NCBI GenBank assembly: GCA_012955965.1
Contig: JABBZI010000023.1
Location: 1-64,000, forward strand
Length of the DNA: 64,000 nt
DNA from: Clostridioides difficile
GTDB taxonomy: Bacteria; Bacillota; Clostridia; Peptostreptococcales; Peptostreptococcaceae
Direction of reading: 5' to 3'
In this document: one piece after another, positions 12,423 to 21,257 of the stretch
Numbering within the stretch: the stretch's first letter is position 1
Layout: the number at the start of each line of letters is the position of its first letter
Notes under the pieces: generated by a model
Told to the model about the DNA's origin: nothing
The model's database searches: none
What the model saw: only the letters and a program-made list of their open reading frames with translations
Program-made: the position numbers and the translations under genes

Positions 12423-13211
12423 TTACCCTAATATATTATCTGCGAATTGTGGAGTAGGTAAACCAAATCCTCCTGCAACTTCAAGTAAGTCTCCTGTTAT
12501 AAAGGATGAATCATCACTAGCATAGAATAGAACGGCTTTTGCTATATCATCAGGCTCTCCTATACGATTTAAAGGGACATGTTTTAAAAACTCTTTTATG
12601 AATTCTGGTGACATATTATCTAATGCAGCTTTAGTTGCAATAAGACCTGGAAGCACAGCATTACATCTAACATGATTTTTTGCATATTGTGTTGCTATAT
12701 TTTGAGTTAATGAATTAATTGCTGCTTTTGATACACAGTATGCTATTCTAGATAAATCAGGTAATACTGAACCTATACTTGATATATTTACTATACTGCC
12801 TTTTCCATTCTTTATCATATGAGGAATTGCTGCTTTACATGGTAAATACACACTTTTCAAATTAGTATTTACTGTGTCAAAGAAATTATCTGTATCTCCA
12901 GTTAAAAGGTCTTTGTCAAGAGAAGGGTTTGTTGAACCAAAATTGTTTACAAGTATATCTATCTTCCCTTCTTTTTTAACTACATCTTCTATCATTGAAG
13001 TAAAAGTTTCTTCTTCACGAGCATTAAAGTAAACAAACTTGGCGCAACCACCTTCTGCACCTATTTTATTTATAACTTCATTAGCTAATTCTTCTGAACG
13101 AGCTGCTAAATATACAATTGCTCCATTCTTTGCTAATATTTCTGCTGAAGCTAACCCGATACCTTTTGTGGCAGCAGTAACTACTGCAATTTTTCCTTGT
13201 AACTTTTCCAT
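12423..13211 (-). CDS. Short-chain dehydrogenase, probable NADP-dependent 7alpha-hydroxysteroid dehydrogenase
   Basis: This 262-residue classical SDR oxidoreductase has the cofactor loop TAATKGIG (12-19; the usual second glycine is Ala), NNFGS near 89-93, and a catalytic triad at about S145, Y158 and K162 (YCVSK). The ARSEE segment at 37-41, with Arg38 after the second beta strand, fits NADP(H) binding. From memory, long stretches such as AKFVYFNAREEET and IDILVNN closely resemble clostridial bile-acid 7alpha-HSDHs, which interconvert 7alpha-hydroxy and 7-oxo bile acids. It is a stand-alone gene with its own SD and terminator, placed between rplL and rpoB. The SDR call is secure; the substrate is inferred. 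Confidence 0.8.
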   Translation of the reverse strand: MEKLQGKIAVVTAATKGIGLASAEILAKNGAIVYLAARSEELANEVINKIGAEGGCAKFVYFNAREEETFTSMIEDVVKKEGKIDILVNNFGSTNPSLDKDLLTGDTDNFFDTVNTNLKSVYLPCKAAIPHMIKNGKGSIVNISSIGSVLPDLSRIAYCVSKAAINSLTQNIATQYAKNHVRCNAVLPGLIATKAALDNMSPEFIKEFLKHVPLNRIGEPDDIAKAVLFYASDDSSFITGDLLEVAGGFGLPTPQFADNILG

Positions 13212-13429
13212 TATTAACTCCTCCTTAAATATGTCCTTCAGTCTACAAATTTCGATTTTTTTAAATATCTAGTTTATTTTTAAATTTATACTTGTTAATT
13301 AATTATTTATTACATTTTATTTTCAAAGTACTTATGTATTTTTTTAAAATAATATGTAATTTTTTACAGTTCCATTTAATTATATACTCTCTATATATAC
13401 ATTACAACAATTGTTTATATTTTAATTTA

Positions 13430-13492
13430 ATAATAGTATTAAATTAAAATATCATTATATACTATATGATACCCTTAATTTAATACTATTAT
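13430..13492. repeat. 18-bp perfect inverted repeat upstream of the dehydrogenase gene
   Basis: The arms at 13430-13447 and 13475-13492 are exact reverse complements, separated by 27 bp that includes a further partial dyad. The left arm also lies within a smaller palindrome (13424-13445). The element is almost pure A/T and lies 220-280 bp upstream of the dehydrogenase start, just after the rplL terminator. Confidence 0.75.
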
Positions 13493-13560
13493 AGATTTTT
13501 TTTATTTTATAAAAATATTTTCTTTATAACTCTAGATAAATCATATAATTCTTTGCAAAT

Positions 13561-13588
13561 AAAAAAGATACCCATAGGGTATCTTTTT
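13561..13588 (-). terminator. rplJL terminator
   Basis: The perfect 12-bp arms AAAAAGATACCC and GGGTATCTTTTT with a 3-base loop end in a T-run on the minus strand. It lies directly after the rplL stop and works in principle in both directions. Confidence 0.9.
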
Positions 13589-13595
13589 AAAGAAA

Positions 13596-13961
13596 CTACT
13601 TAACTTCTACTTTAGCTCCAGCAGCTTCTAATTTTTCTTTTATTTGTTCAGCTTCTTCTTTAGAAGCTCCTTCTTTAACTGTCTTAGGAGCATTATCAAC
13701 TACTTCTTTAGCTTCTTTTAATCCTAATCCTGTTATTTCTCTAACTGCTTTTATAACTCCAACTTTTGAAGAACCAACTTCAGCTAATACTACATCAAAC
13801 TCAGTTTTTTCTTCAGCAGCTGGTCCACCAGCAGCTGCACCAGCTACCATTACTGGAGCTGAAGCTGATACACCGAATTTTTCTTCAGCAGCTTTAACTA
13901 ATTCATTTAATTCTAAAACTTTCATATTTTCTATAGCTTCTAATATTTGTTCTATTGTCAT
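13596..13961 (-). CDS. rplL: 50S ribosomal protein L7/L12
   Basis: L7/L12 forms the flexible stalk that recruits translation GTPases. The protein has about 121 residues: an N-terminal dimerisation helix, an Ala/Gly-rich hinge near residues 35-50 and a C-terminal domain with [13 protein letters not shown] longer frame starts at a GTG (13970) that is part of the SD GGAGGTG; the ATG at 13961 gives normal spacing and the family N terminus MTIEQI. It is the last gene before a strong terminator. Confidence 0.96.
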   Translation of the reverse strand: MTIEQILEAIENMKVLELNELVKAAEEKFGVSASAPVMVAGAAAGGPAAEEKTEFDVVLAEVGSSKVGVIKAVREITGLGLKEAKEVVDNAPKTVKEGASKEEAEQIKEKLEAAGAKVEVK

Positions 13962-14018
13962 TTTTAGCACCTCCGAATTTTATTTCAAATTAATATTTAT
14001 AATTTTTTAATTAAGCTA

Positions 14019-14525
14019 TTAAGCTTCTTCTTGACCTTCTGCCTTTTTCGCTATTGCATCTATTAAATATGCAAAGTTTGATACTGGAGCTTTTAAGCTA
14101 CCAAGTAATTTAGCGATAAGAACTTCTCTTGATGGTATGTTAGCCATTTCAACAATTTTAGACTCATCGTAGAATGCACCTTCCACAACACCCATCTTTA
14201 ATTTCATTTTTGGATGAGAATCCATGAATCCTTTTAATATTCTTGCTGGAGCAACTGGATCATCATATCCAAATGCTATAGCATTAGTTCCAACTAATAA
14301 TTCATCATTGAATTGCTCTATACCAACTTCTTTAGCTGCTCTTCTAACTAAAGTATTTTTATATACTTTGTAATCTACACCAGCTTCTCTCATTTGTTTT
14401 CTTAACTCAGTTACTTCTTCAACTGTTAATCCTTTGTAATCTACAACAACAGCAGCAGAAGATTTTTGTAACTTTTCAACTATCTCAGAAACAACTTCTG
14501 ATTTAATCTCTATAGCTTTTCTCAT
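14019..14525 (-). CDS. rplJ: 50S ribosomal protein L10
   Basis: L10 anchors L7/L12 dimers to 23S rRNA at the stalk base. I place the start at the ATG at 14525 (MRKAIEIKSEVV, 168 residues). The longer frame begins at a GTG overlapping the SD AAGGAGGTG. The conserved VVVDYKGLTVEEVTELRKQ segment is present. An L10 leader lies directly upstream, implying autoregulation by the L10-L12 complex. rplL follows after 57 bp. Confidence 0.96.
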   Translation of the reverse strand: MRKAIEIKSEVVSEIVEKLQKSSAAVVVDYKGLTVEEVTELRKQMREAGVDYKVYKNTLVRRAAKEVGIEQFNDELLVGTNAIAFGYDDPVAPARILKGFMDSHPKMKLKMGVVEGAFYDESKIVEMANIPSREVLIAKLLGSLKAPVSNFAYLIDAIAKKAEGQEEA

Positions 14526-14559
14526 ATAGATGTGCACCTCCTTCACCAAATAGGCTTAG

Positions 14560-14695
14560 TATTTACCGCAACATTATAAAAAGCTTTTGTTGCCAAAAGT
14601 AGACATCAAAAGCTTTAGTAATCTCAATTTATCTAAAACCTCGGTGGGATATTAAGCTCTCGCACCCACTATCTACGGCAAATCTATTCTTTTTT
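14560..14695 (-). ncRNA. L10 ribosomal protein leader with attenuator
   Basis: The minus strand upstream of rplJ carries the conserved core GCCGTAGATAGTGGGTGC followed by a stem closed by CCCACCGAGG. This is the pattern of the L10(L12)4-binding leader found in front of rplJ in Firmicutes. Downstream, AAAGCTTTTG pairs with CAAAAGCTTTTT followed by TATAATG, consistent with an intrinsic terminator just before the gene. The mechanism is family knowledge; boundaries are approximate. Confidence 0.8.
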
Positions 14696-14698
14696 ACA

Positions 14699-14729
14699 TT
14701 GACAAATGATATGATATCATTTTTGTCAA
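14699..14729. repeat. Imperfect palindrome over the rplJL promoter
   Basis: The arms TTGACAAATGATAT and its complement are separated by one base, with two extra bases in one arm. The element covers the promoter -10 and spacer and contains a second TTGACA. It has no T-run, so it does not look like a terminator for rplA. Confidence 0.55.
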
Positions 14730-14739
14730 CCTGTGTCAA
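14711..14739 (-). promoter_or_regulatory. Promoter of rplJL
   Basis: TTGACA (14734-14739) is 17 bases from TATCAT (14711-14716) on the minus strand. It lies just upstream of the L10 leader and downstream of the rplA stop. It overlaps an imperfect palindrome (14699-14729). Confidence 0.7.
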
Positions 14740-14747
14740 CAGTTTTA

Positions 14748-15446
14748 TTATTCAGCTGTTCTTGCTGGGTTTATTTTAACTCCAGGTCCCATTGAAGAAG
14801 CTACTGTTACACTTCTTAAATATTGTCCTTTAGCAGCAGCTGGTTTAGCTTTTATTATAGCATCCATTAATGCAGCAAAGTTTTCAGCTAATTTTTCTCC
14901 ACCAAATGATACTTTTCCTACTGGAACGTGTATTATGTTAGTTTTGTCTAATCTGTATTCAACTTTACCAGCCTTTATTTCATCTATAGCTTTAGCTACA
15001 TCAAATGTAACTGTTCCTGATTTAGGGTTTGGCATTAAACCTTTAGGTCCTAATACTCTACCTAATCTACCTACTACACCCATCATATCTGGAGTAGCAA
15101 CTACTATATCAAATTCAAACCAGTTCTCACCTTGTATTTTTTGAACTAATTCTTCAGCTCCTACAAAATCAGCACCAGCTTGTTCAGCTTCTTTAGCTTT
15201 CTCACCTTTAGCAAAAACTAAAACTCTTTTAGTTTTACCAGTTCCGTGAGGTAATACAACTGCACCTCTTACTTGTTGGTCAGCATGTCTTGAGTCAACA
15301 CCTAATTTAATATGTGCTTCTACTGTCTCATCAAATTTAGCTCCAGCTATATCTGAAACTAATGTTAATGCTTCTGATGCATCATAATATTTAGTTCTAT
15401 CTACTTTTTCTAATGCACCTGCATATCTTTTACCTTTTTTAGCCAT
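14748..15446 (-). CDS. rplA: 50S ribosomal protein L1
   Basis: L1 forms the mobile stalk at the ribosomal E site and in many bacteria represses its own operon by binding mRNA. The length of 232 residues is normal. Signature segments include [32 protein letters not shown] and [11 protein letters not shown]. The ATG is preceded by GAGGAGG. It follows rplK by 70 bp, and a candidate L1-binding hairpin lies in that gap. Confidence 0.97.
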   Translation of the reverse strand: MAKKGKRYAGALEKVDRTKYYDASEALTLVSDIAGAKFDETVEAHIKLGVDSRHADQQVRGAVVLPHGTGKTKRVLVFAKGEKAKEAEQAGADFVGAEELVQKIQGENWFEFDIVVATPDMMGVVGRLGRVLGPKGLMPNPKSGTVTFDVAKAIDEIKAGKVEYRLDKTNIIHVPVGKVSFGGEKLAENFAALMDAIIKAKPAAAKGQYLRSVTVASSMGPGVKINPARTAE

Positions 15447-15451
15447 GTTAT

Positions 15452-15495
15452 TTTCCTCCTCGTGGTTAATTTCGGCTTTTCGCCTCCCACTTTAT
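15452..15495 (-). promoter_or_regulatory. Candidate L1-binding hairpin in the rplK-rplA gap
   Basis: The minus-strand leader reads GTGGGAGGCGAAAAGCC, then GAAATTAACCAC, just before the rplA SD. GTGG can pair with CCAC and GGC with GCC, giving the short internal-loop hairpin expected for an L1 site mimicking 23S rRNA. Family knowledge supports L1 autoregulation, but the assignment here is by eye. Confidence 0.45.
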
Positions 15496-15516
15496 AAAAA
15501 AAAGTGTATCTTTTAA

Positions 15517-15942
15517 TTAATCTTCTATTACAACACCCATGCTTCTAGCAGTACCAGCTATCATACTCATAGCAGCTTCCACTGATGCAGCATTTAAGTC
15601 AGGCATTTTTAACTCAGCTATTTCTCTTACTTGAGCTGAAGTCATTTTAGCAACTTTCTTTTTGTTTGGTTCTCCAGAACCTGATTTTAAGTTTAATGCT
15701 TTTTTAATTAAAACTGCAGCTGGTGGAGTTTTTGTTATAAAACTGAATGATCTATCTTGATATACAGTTATAACAACTGGTATTATCATTCCAGCTTGAT
15801 CTGCAGTTTTAGCATTAAATTCTTTTGTGAATCCCATTATATTAACACCATGTTGTCCTAATGCTGGTCCAACTGGTGGCGCTGGAGTAGCCTTTCCTGC
15901 AGGTATTTGTAATTTTATTTGACCTATAACTTTTTTAGCCAT
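15517..15942 (-). CDS. rplK: 50S ribosomal protein L11
   Basis: L11 binds the GTPase-associated region of 23S rRNA and is needed for RelA-type stringent signalling. The 141 residues are complete, with the N-terminal [20 protein letters not shown] segment and the C-terminal RNA-binding domain ending [12 protein letters not shown]. It starts at an ATG after a strong AGGAGG, 39 bp downstream of nusG. Confidence 0.97.
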   Translation of the reverse strand: MAKKVIGQIKLQIPAGKATPAPPVGPALGQHGVNIMGFTKEFNAKTADQAGMIIPVVITVYQDRSFSFITKTPPAAVLIKKALNLKSGSGEPNKKKVAKMTSAQVREIAELKMPDLNAASVEAAMSMIAGTARSMGVVIED

Positions 15943-15981
15943 TTTGAGCGCACCTCCTCAGATTTTTCTATAATAATAGTA

Positions 15982-16524
15982 TTAGATTTTTTCTATACCT
16001 TCAAGCTCTATTACAAATAGAGTCCTTTTACCAAATGCATTTATGCATACTTTGACTTCTCTATTTTCTAAGTCAATTTCTTCTATGTTACCTATTTGTC
16101 CACTAAATGGTCCTTGAGATACTTTTACTGTGTCTCCTATTTCGAAATCAATATCACTATTTACTACTTTAGGGTCTGTTGTATCTATCCCCATAGCTTT
16201 GACTTCATCTTCACTTAATGGTACTGGTTTTGAACCAGGTCCAACGAAACCTGTAACTCCCTTAGTATTTCTTACTACATACCAAGATTCATCAGTTATT
16301 ATCATTTTAACCAAGACATAACTTGGATAAACTTTACGTTGTCTAGTTTTTTCTTTTCCAGTTTTAGTAGTTTCCACTACTTCTTCTGTTGGAACAACTA
16401 CTTGTCTTATGCAGTCTTCCATACCTCTTGTTTTAACTGCTTTCTCAATTGTAGCTTTAACTTTATTTTCATGTCCCGAATAGGTATGAACTACATACCA
16501 ACTTGCTTCTTGTAATTCTGACAT
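15982..16524 (-). CDS. nusG: Transcription termination/antitermination protein NusG
   Basis: NusG binds elongating RNA polymerase. This 180-residue protein has the NGN domain (WYVVHTYSGHENKVK at the N terminus, about residues 8-115) and a C-terminal KOW domain (VKVSQGPFSGQIGNIEEID). It lies between secE and rplK, the conserved order rpmG-secE-nusG-rplK-rplA. Confidence 0.97.
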   Translation of the reverse strand: MSELQEASWYVVHTYSGHENKVKATIEKAVKTRGMEDCIRQVVVPTEEVVETTKTGKEKTRQRKVYPSYVLVKMIITDESWYVVRNTKGVTGFVGPGSKPVPLSEDEVKAMGIDTTDPKVVNSDIDFEIGDTVKVSQGPFSGQIGNIEEIDLENREVKVCINAFGKRTLFVIELEGIEKI

Positions 16525-16543
16525 TTAACTTACCTCTTTTCGT

Positions 16544-16765
16544 CTATTTTAGTAATAACGCTAGTGCACCAGATAATATAGTGTCTATACCCCATACTAA
16601 TATAGTGCATGAAATAACTACAGTTAAAACTATACTTGTGTTTTTAAACAGTTCCTTTTTTGTCGGCCATGTAACTCTTTTTAATTCTTGCTTAGTTTCT
16701 TTTAAATATCCAAATAAACTAAACCTTTTTTTAGTTTTTGCACCGTCATTTTTTTGGGCAGCCAT
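16544..16765 (-). CDS. secE: Preprotein translocase subunit SecE
   Basis: This 73-residue single-span subunit clamps SecY in the SecYEG channel. A lysine-rich N terminus and the amphipathic segment FGYLKETKQELKRVTWPTKKEL (about 20-41) precede one C-terminal membrane helix (roughly 45-70), the standard short Gram-positive form. It is located 25 bp after rpmG and 19 bp before nusG. Confidence 0.95.
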   Translation of the reverse strand: MAAQKNDGAKTKKRFSLFGYLKETKQELKRVTWPTKKELFKNTSIVLTVVISCTILVWGIDTILSGALALLLK

Positions 16766-16790
16766 TCCATACTCACATCCTTATAAAAAA

Positions 16791-16940
16791 CTATTTTGTT
16801 TCTTTATGAGTTGTATGCTTTTTACAGAATCTACAATATTTTTGTAATTCTATTCTGTCTGGATTATTTTTCTTATTCTTAGTAGTGTTGTAGTTTCTTT
16901 GCTTACACTCTGTACATGCTAAAGTTACTTTAACTCTCAT
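16791..16940 (-). CDS. rpmG: 50S ribosomal protein L33
   Basis: This 49-codon gene has the N terminus [17 protein letters not shown] and the C-terminal half ending in [16 protein letters not shown]. Both CxxC pairs are present, so it is the zinc-binding form, which is replaced by a cysteine-free paralogue in some Firmicutes under zinc starvation. SD GGAGG lies 8 bases before the ATG. It is the first gene of rpmG-secE-nusG-rplK-rplA. Confidence 0.96.
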   Translation of the reverse strand: MRVKVTLACTECKQRNYNTTKNKKNNPDRIELQKYCRFCKKHTTHKETK

Positions 16941-17078
16941 CTGATACACCTCCAACTTTGTAATACAATAATATATATTGTTAATATATGTGAATATAAT
17001 ACCTTTAAAATATGTATTTATTAAAAATCTACAGTATTCAAGATATTATTAACTTCCTATAATCATTACCTTGTATAA

Positions 17079-17106
17079 GTTATCACAAAATCCTATGCTG
17101 TGTCAA
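17079..17106 (-). promoter_or_regulatory. Promoter of rpmG-secE-nusG-rplKA
   Basis: TTGACA (17101-17106) is 16 bases from GATAAC (17079-17084) on the minus strand, just after the tuf copy 2 terminator. The leader to rpmG is about 130 bases. Confidence 0.55.
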
Positions 17107-17126
17107 TGTTTTTGTATTTCTATGTT

Positions 17127-17156
17127 AAAAAAAGAGGAGCATAACCCCTCTTTTTA
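17127..17156 (-). terminator. Terminator of tuf copy 2
   Basis: On the minus strand AAAAAGAGGGG pairs with CTCCTCTTTTT around GTTATG and ends in a T-run, 33 bp after the tuf stop. It separates tuf from rpmG. Confidence 0.9.
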
Positions 17157-17181
17157 TTACTCTTTTAATCCATCAGTTTAA

Positions 17182-18405
17182 TAAAAGATTACTCTACTAT
17201 TGTAGCAACAACTCCTGAAGCTACTGTTCTTCCACCTTCTCTTATTGAGAATCTTAATCCCTCTTCTACAACTATTGAGTTTATTAAGTCTACTTCCATT
17301 GTTACATTATCTCCAGGCATTACCATTTCTATTCCATCTGGTAATTTACAAGCTCCTGTTACATCTGTTGTTCTGAAATAGAATTGTGGTCTATATCCAT
17401 CAAAGAATGGTGTATGTCTTCCACCCTCTTCTTTTTTAAGTACATATACTTCTGCTGTAAACTTTGTGTGTGCCTTTACTGAACCAGTTTTTGCTAGTAC
17501 TTGTCCTCTTTCTATTTCGTTTCTTTGTACTCCTCTTAATAATGCTCCTATATTATCCCCTGCTTGTGCTTGGTCTAATAATTTTCTGAACATCTCTACT
17601 CCTGTTACTACTACTTTTCTTGGTGCTTCTGTTAATCCTACTAATTCTACTTCATCTTGTACTTTTAGTACTCCTCTTTCCACTCTTCCTGTTGCAACTG
17701 TTCCTCTTCCTGTGATTGAGAATACGTCCTCTACTGGCATTAAGAATGGTTTATCTGTATCTCTCTCTGGTGCTGGAATATACTCATCTATTTGCTCGAA
17801 TAATTCTACTATCTTATTTCCCCACTCGCTCTTTGGATCTTCTAATGCCATTAATGCTGACCCTCTTACTATTGGAGTATCATCTCCTGGGAAATCATAT
17901 TCTGTTAATAAATCTCTTACTTCCATTTCTACTAGCTCTAATAACTCTTCGTCATCTACCATGTCACATTTGTTTAAGAATACTACTATATATGGTACAC
18001 CAACTTGTCTTGATAATAGTATATGTTCTCTTGTTTGTGGCATTGGTCCATCTGTTGCTGAACAAACTAATATTGCTCCGTCCATTTGTGCTGCTCCTGT
18101 TATCATGTTCTTAACGTAGTCAGCATGTCCTGGGCAGTCAACGTGTGCGTAGTGTCTGTTTGGAGTCTCATACTCAACGTGTGCTGTTGATATTGTGATT
18201 CCTCTTTCTCTTTCTTCTGGAGCTTTATCTATGTTTGCGAAATCTACTGCTTCTCCTAATTGGTATCTGTCATATAATGTTTTTGTTATTGCTGCTGTTA
18301 ATGTAGTTTTACCGTGGTCAACGTGTCCTATTGTACCTATATTAACATGAGGTTTTGTTCTTTCGTATTTAGCTTTAGCCATTTTGAATTTCCTCCCTTT
18401 ATCTT
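17182..18405 (-). repeat. tuf duplication, right copy
   Basis: This is the second copy of the tuf repeat (see 1-1224). Sequence identity ends at 18405, about 23 bp upstream of the start codon; beyond it the two leaders are unrelated. Confidence 0.9.
17189..18382 (-). CDS. tufB: Elongation factor Tu, copy 2
   Basis: This EF-Tu is identical in protein to the copy at 8-1201 (397 residues). It lies between sigH and rpmG and has its own terminator, so it is expressed separately from the str operon copy. Two tuf genes bracketing the rpl-rpo cluster at these two places are typical of C. difficile and some other Firmicutes. The symbol tufB is only a label for the second copy. Confidence 0.97.
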   Translation of the reverse strand: MAKAKYERTKPHVNIGTIGHVDHGKTTLTAAITKTLYDRYQLGEAVDFANIDKAPEERERGITISTAHVEYETPNRHYAHVDCPGHADYVKNMITGAAQMDGAILVCSATDGPMPQTREHILLSRQVGVPYIVVFLNKCDMVDDEELLELVEMEVRDLLTEYDFPGDDTPIVRGSALMALEDPKSEWGNKIVELFEQIDEYIPAPERDTDKPFLMPVEDVFSITGRGTVATGRVERGVLKVQDEVELVGLTEAPRKVVVTGVEMFRKLLDQAQAGDNIGALLRGVQRNEIERGQVLAKTGSVKAHTKFTAEVYVLKKEEGGRHTPFFDGYRPQFYFRTTDVTGACKLPDGIEMVMPGDNVTMEVDLINSIVVEEGLRFSIREGGRTVASGVVATIVE

Positions 18406-18456
18406 TCGATATAAATTAATTTTGCTCACAATAAGCTTATGGTAAGTATTTTACTA

Positions 18457-19104
18457 TTAATCATTTCTGTTTTCAAGATGTTTTTCTAATTTTCTCTTAA
18501 CCCTTTGTAAAGCGTTATCTATTGACTTTACATCTCTTTTAAGCTTGTCCGCTATAAACTGGTATGACTTTCCATTTAAATATAATTCTAGGACTTCTAA
18601 TTCCAAGTCACTTAATAATTCGTTCATCTTTGATTCTATATTTTTTAATTCTTCTTTACTAATTATAAGCTCTTCTGGATCTGTTACTATACTTGTAGCT
18701 ATAATATCTAAAAGTGTTCTGTCTGACTCTTCATCATATATTGGTTTGTTCAAAGAAACATATGAATTTAAAGGTATATGTTTTTGTCTTGTTGCAGTTT
18801 TTATAGCAGTTATTATTTGTCTTGTTATACATATCTCTGCAAAACATTTAAATGAATTTGTCTTACTTCCATCGAAATCTCTAACTGCCTTATAAAGGCC
18901 TATCATTCCTTCTTGTATTATATCTTCTTTATCTGCTCCAATTAAAAAATATGACTTTGCCTTTGCCTTTACAAAATTTCTGTATTTAGTAATAATGTAC
19001 TCTAGTGCTATTTTATCCCCTTCACTTGCTCTTAATACAATGTTATACTCATCCTGCTGACAATTGTCTATTAACTCATAACTTTTTTCTTTTGCTACCA
19101 ACAT
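18457..19104 (-). CDS. sigH: RNA polymerase sigma factor SigH (Spo0H)
   Basis: SigH is the transition-phase sigma-70 family factor that starts the sporulation programme. The protein has 215 residues from the ATG at 19104. Region 2 includes EDIIQEGMIGLYKAVRDFDGSK, and a C-terminal region 4 helix-turn-helix contains SYQFIADKLKRDVKSIDNALQRVKRKL. The longer frame's ATG at 19119 overlaps the SD GGGGGAG (19111-19117), so the downstream start is preferred. It follows the Rae1/YacP-like gene, the usual clostridial neighbour. Confidence 0.93.
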   Translation of the reverse strand: MLVAKEKSYELIDNCQQDEYNIVLRASEGDKIALEYIITKYRNFVKAKAKSYFLIGADKEDIIQEGMIGLYKAVRDFDGSKTNSFKCFAEICITRQIITAIKTATRQKHIPLNSYVSLNKPIYDEESDRTLLDIIATSIVTDPEELIISKEELKNIESKMNELLSDLELEVLELYLNGKSYQFIADKLKRDVKSIDNALQRVKRKLEKHLENRND

Positions 19105-19142
19105 GTAAATCTCCCCCATATATAAAACAAATTTATAGGTAT

Positions 19143-19172
19143 ATTATAGTCTAAAGAAGCTAGTAATTTCAA
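19143..19172 (-). promoter_or_regulatory. Sigma-A promoter of sigH
   Basis: TTGAAA (19167-19172) is 18 bases from TATAAT (19143-19148), about 40 bp before the sigH start. The -35 element overlaps the last codons of the preceding nuclease gene. Confidence 0.65.
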
Positions 19173-19696
19173 CGCTTTCTACGAATGTTCTCAAGTTTCG
19201 ACAATGTTTCTTTATCTAACCTTTCCTCCAACCAATTTCGCTGAATTTTTTTCCTCAAACCGATATTTTTTTCCTTCATTTTATTCTTGGAACGATCTAA
19301 TTCTAATTTTAATTCTCTTGCAGACATTCTTGTAGCACCTTTTCCTAAAATCATTTGTTGCTCTGCATAGTCATTAGTAGCTACTTTTACATCATCATAC
19401 TTTGATAAAGAAGTTATAAATTTCTCTATATAACTATCTGCTGTTTGGTGCTCTCTTGTATAAACTATCGTTATGTGTTTTCTTTTCTCAACTTTTTCTC
19501 GTGAATTCTTAACATTATAAGCATCAAAAACTATTATAGTCTTATAACCCATAAACTCAGAGAATTCTATAATATCATCAATAAGTTTTTCTCTAGAATC
19601 CTCTAAGTCATCTTTAGCCAGTTCTTTCAAATTATCCCACGCATTTATAATATTGTAGCCATCTATTATTAAGTAATGATTTATATTTTTTTTCAT
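19169..19696 (-). CDS. NYN/PIN-domain endoribonuclease (YacP/Rae1 family)
   Basis: This 175-residue protein belongs to the YacP family, which includes the ribosome-associated mRNA endonuclease Rae1 of Bacillus. The N terminus has LIIDGYNIINAWDNL (residues 8-22) with the acidic metal-binding Asp; further acidic positions are in IVFDAYNVKNSREK and ADSYIEKF. A basic C-terminal third follows. It starts 2 bp after the rlmB stop, so the two are translationally linked. The nuclease role is inferred from the family. Confidence 0.85.
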   Translation of the reverse strand: MKKNINHYLIIDGYNIINAWDNLKELAKDDLEDSREKLIDDIIEFSEFMGYKTIIVFDAYNVKNSREKVEKRKHITIVYTREHQTADSYIEKFITSLSKYDDVKVATNDYAEQQMILGKGATRMSARELKLELDRSKNKMKEKNIGLRKKIQRNWLEERLDKETLSKLENIRRKR

Positions 19697-19698
19697 GG

Positions 19699-20436
19699 TT
19701 ATTTACTTTTATCCAGTCTTTGTCTGAATATCTCATATAAAAGTATTCCACCTGCCACAGATGCATTTAAAGATGTAACATTACCTATCATTGGCATTTT
19801 TACTATAAAGTCACAGTTTTGTTTAACCAATCTAGATATTCCAAAACCTTCGCTTCCAATTACTACACCAAGAGGACCTGTAAGATTTTGTTTATAAAAA
19901 GTTTCTCCATCCATATCAGCAGCTGCAATCCACAGCCCTTCATCTTTTAATCTTTTTATTGTATTAACTATATTGGTTACCTTACAAACTGGCATATACT
20001 CTACTGCTCCTGCAGACGCTTTAGCAACTACAGGTGTTATGTGTACAGACCTTCTTTTAGGGATAATAACTCCATGTGCCCCTACTGCATCTGCTGTCCT
20101 TATTATTGAACCTAGATTGTGTGGATCTGTTATCTCATCTAATATAATGAAGAATGGGTCTTCATCTTTGTTTTTTGCTAAATCTATTAACTCATCCAAT
20201 TCGTAATACTTATATTCACTTGCATAAGCTATTACACCTTGATGTGAATGACTTGTACTTACCTCATCTAACTTATGTTTATCAACATATTGTATAATTA
20301 TGTTCTTTTCTTTAGCCATTCCTATTATTTTCTTAATTGAACCTTCTTTAGCTGTGTTTGAAATTAATATTTTATCTATTTCTCTATCACTTTTTATCGC
20401 TTCCATTACTGGATTTCTTCCTTCTATACTTGCCAA
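19699..20436 (-). CDS. rlmB: 23S rRNA (guanosine-2'-O-)-methyltransferase RlmB (TrmH family)
   Basis: RlmB is a SPOUT-class methyltransferase acting on the 23S rRNA peptidyl-transferase region. Motifs include EITDPHNLGSIIRTADAVGAHG, VIGSEGFGISRL and VTSLNASVAGGILLYE, the three TrmH signatures of the trefoil knot. The likely start is a TTG at 20436 (MASIEGRNPV, 245 residues), 8 bases from the SD GGAGG; the longer frame's GTG at 20445 is part of that SD. It lies between thyX and the Rae1/YacP-like gene. Confidence 0.93.
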   Translation of the reverse strand: MASIEGRNPVMEAIKSDREIDKILISNTAKEGSIKKIIGMAKEKNIIIQYVDKHKLDEVSTSHSHQGVIAYASEYKYYELDELIDLAKNKDEDPFFIILDEITDPHNLGSIIRTADAVGAHGVIIPKRRSVHITPVVAKASAGAVEYMPVCKVTNIVNTIKRLKDEGLWIAAADMDGETFYKQNLTGPLGVVIGSEGFGISRLVKQNCDFIVKMPMIGNVTSLNASVAGGILLYEIFRQRLDKSK

Positions 20437-20448
20437 ATGATTCACCTC

Positions 20449-21207
20449 CTACAAGGCCTTAAATTTTTCTCTAACTTGAACTATGTCTCCACAAGTCATA
20501 GTTCCTTCTGGACAACTACCATTTACACAACTTGGTCCAGTCTTTTTAAATAGTATTGGAGCAACCTTTTTAACTTCTCTTAACATCTCTACAGCTAGGT
20601 TTCTTATTTCCCACTGTGCTCTTTCACAACATCTATGTTCAAAGAAATTAAATAAGCTTCTAGCATTTATAGTAAATACCATTTTTGTTTCGCACGCATT
20701 TGGAAATACATATCTAGCATCTTCTATTGCTTTCTTCTCAGCTTGTCTTTTAGCTGTTTTCTCATTTTTCCCATCTTTTATTAATTCATTATAATGATTT
20801 TCAAATAATATCTCTACTAATTTATCATAATCCTCTTGGTCTTTCTTCATTGAGTTTATAAATAACTCTTTTGCCTTTTCTATTTTTTCTATTTCTGGAG
20901 GAATTATGTACTCAAATTGCTCTAATTTAACATATCTTTGACTTTGTTGTGAAAAACTAGCTATACGATGTCTAACAATTTGATGTGAACAAGCTCTTGA
21001 AATACCTTCTATTGAAAATGTAAATGAAGCATGTTCTAATATTGACCCATGACCTATACTTAATAACATATTTAAAAATTTCTCTATACTTTCATCAGTT
21101 AAATCTTTTTCTATTTCGTCTGTCCCAACTTGTGAATAACATAGCTTAGCTGCCATAGCTATTACTTTTTCTGGTTCAGGTGTATGTGATATTAATTTTA
21201 CTTTCAT
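20449..21207 (-). CDS. thyX: Flavin-dependent thymidylate synthase
   Basis: ThyX converts dUMP to dTMP using FAD, NADPH and methylenetetrahydrofolate, unlike the unrelated ThyA. The signature [13 protein letters not shown] is at residues 79-91. The protein has 252 residues and ends in a cysteine-containing segment ([15 protein letters not shown]). It follows the mrnC terminator and precedes rlmB closely, so it probably begins a new transcript with rlmB, the nuclease gene and perhaps sigH. Confidence 0.96.
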   Translation of the reverse strand: MKVKLISHTPEPEKVIAMAAKLCYSQVGTDEIEKDLTDESIEKFLNMLLSIGHGSILEHASFTFSIEGISRACSHQIVRHRIASFSQQSQRYVKLEQFEYIIPPEIEKIEKAKELFINSMKKDQEDYDKLVEILFENHYNELIKDGKNEKTAKRQAEKKAIEDARYVFPNACETKMVFTINARSLFNFFEHRCCERAQWEIRNLAVEMLREVKKVAPILFKKTGPSCVNGSCPEGTMTCGDIVQVREKFKAL

Positions 21208-21257
21208 AAACTTTTATCCTTTCTCATGACTAATTTCTATATATTTATTATACATTA

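Larger units (their letters stand above)
13212..13595. other. Gene-free stretch between rplL and the dehydrogenase gene
   Basis: This 384-bp, very AT-rich interval contains the rplL terminator (13561-13588) and an 18-bp inverted repeat (13430-13492). No convincing promoter could be assigned to the dehydrogenase gene, although one is expected here. Confidence 0.6.
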
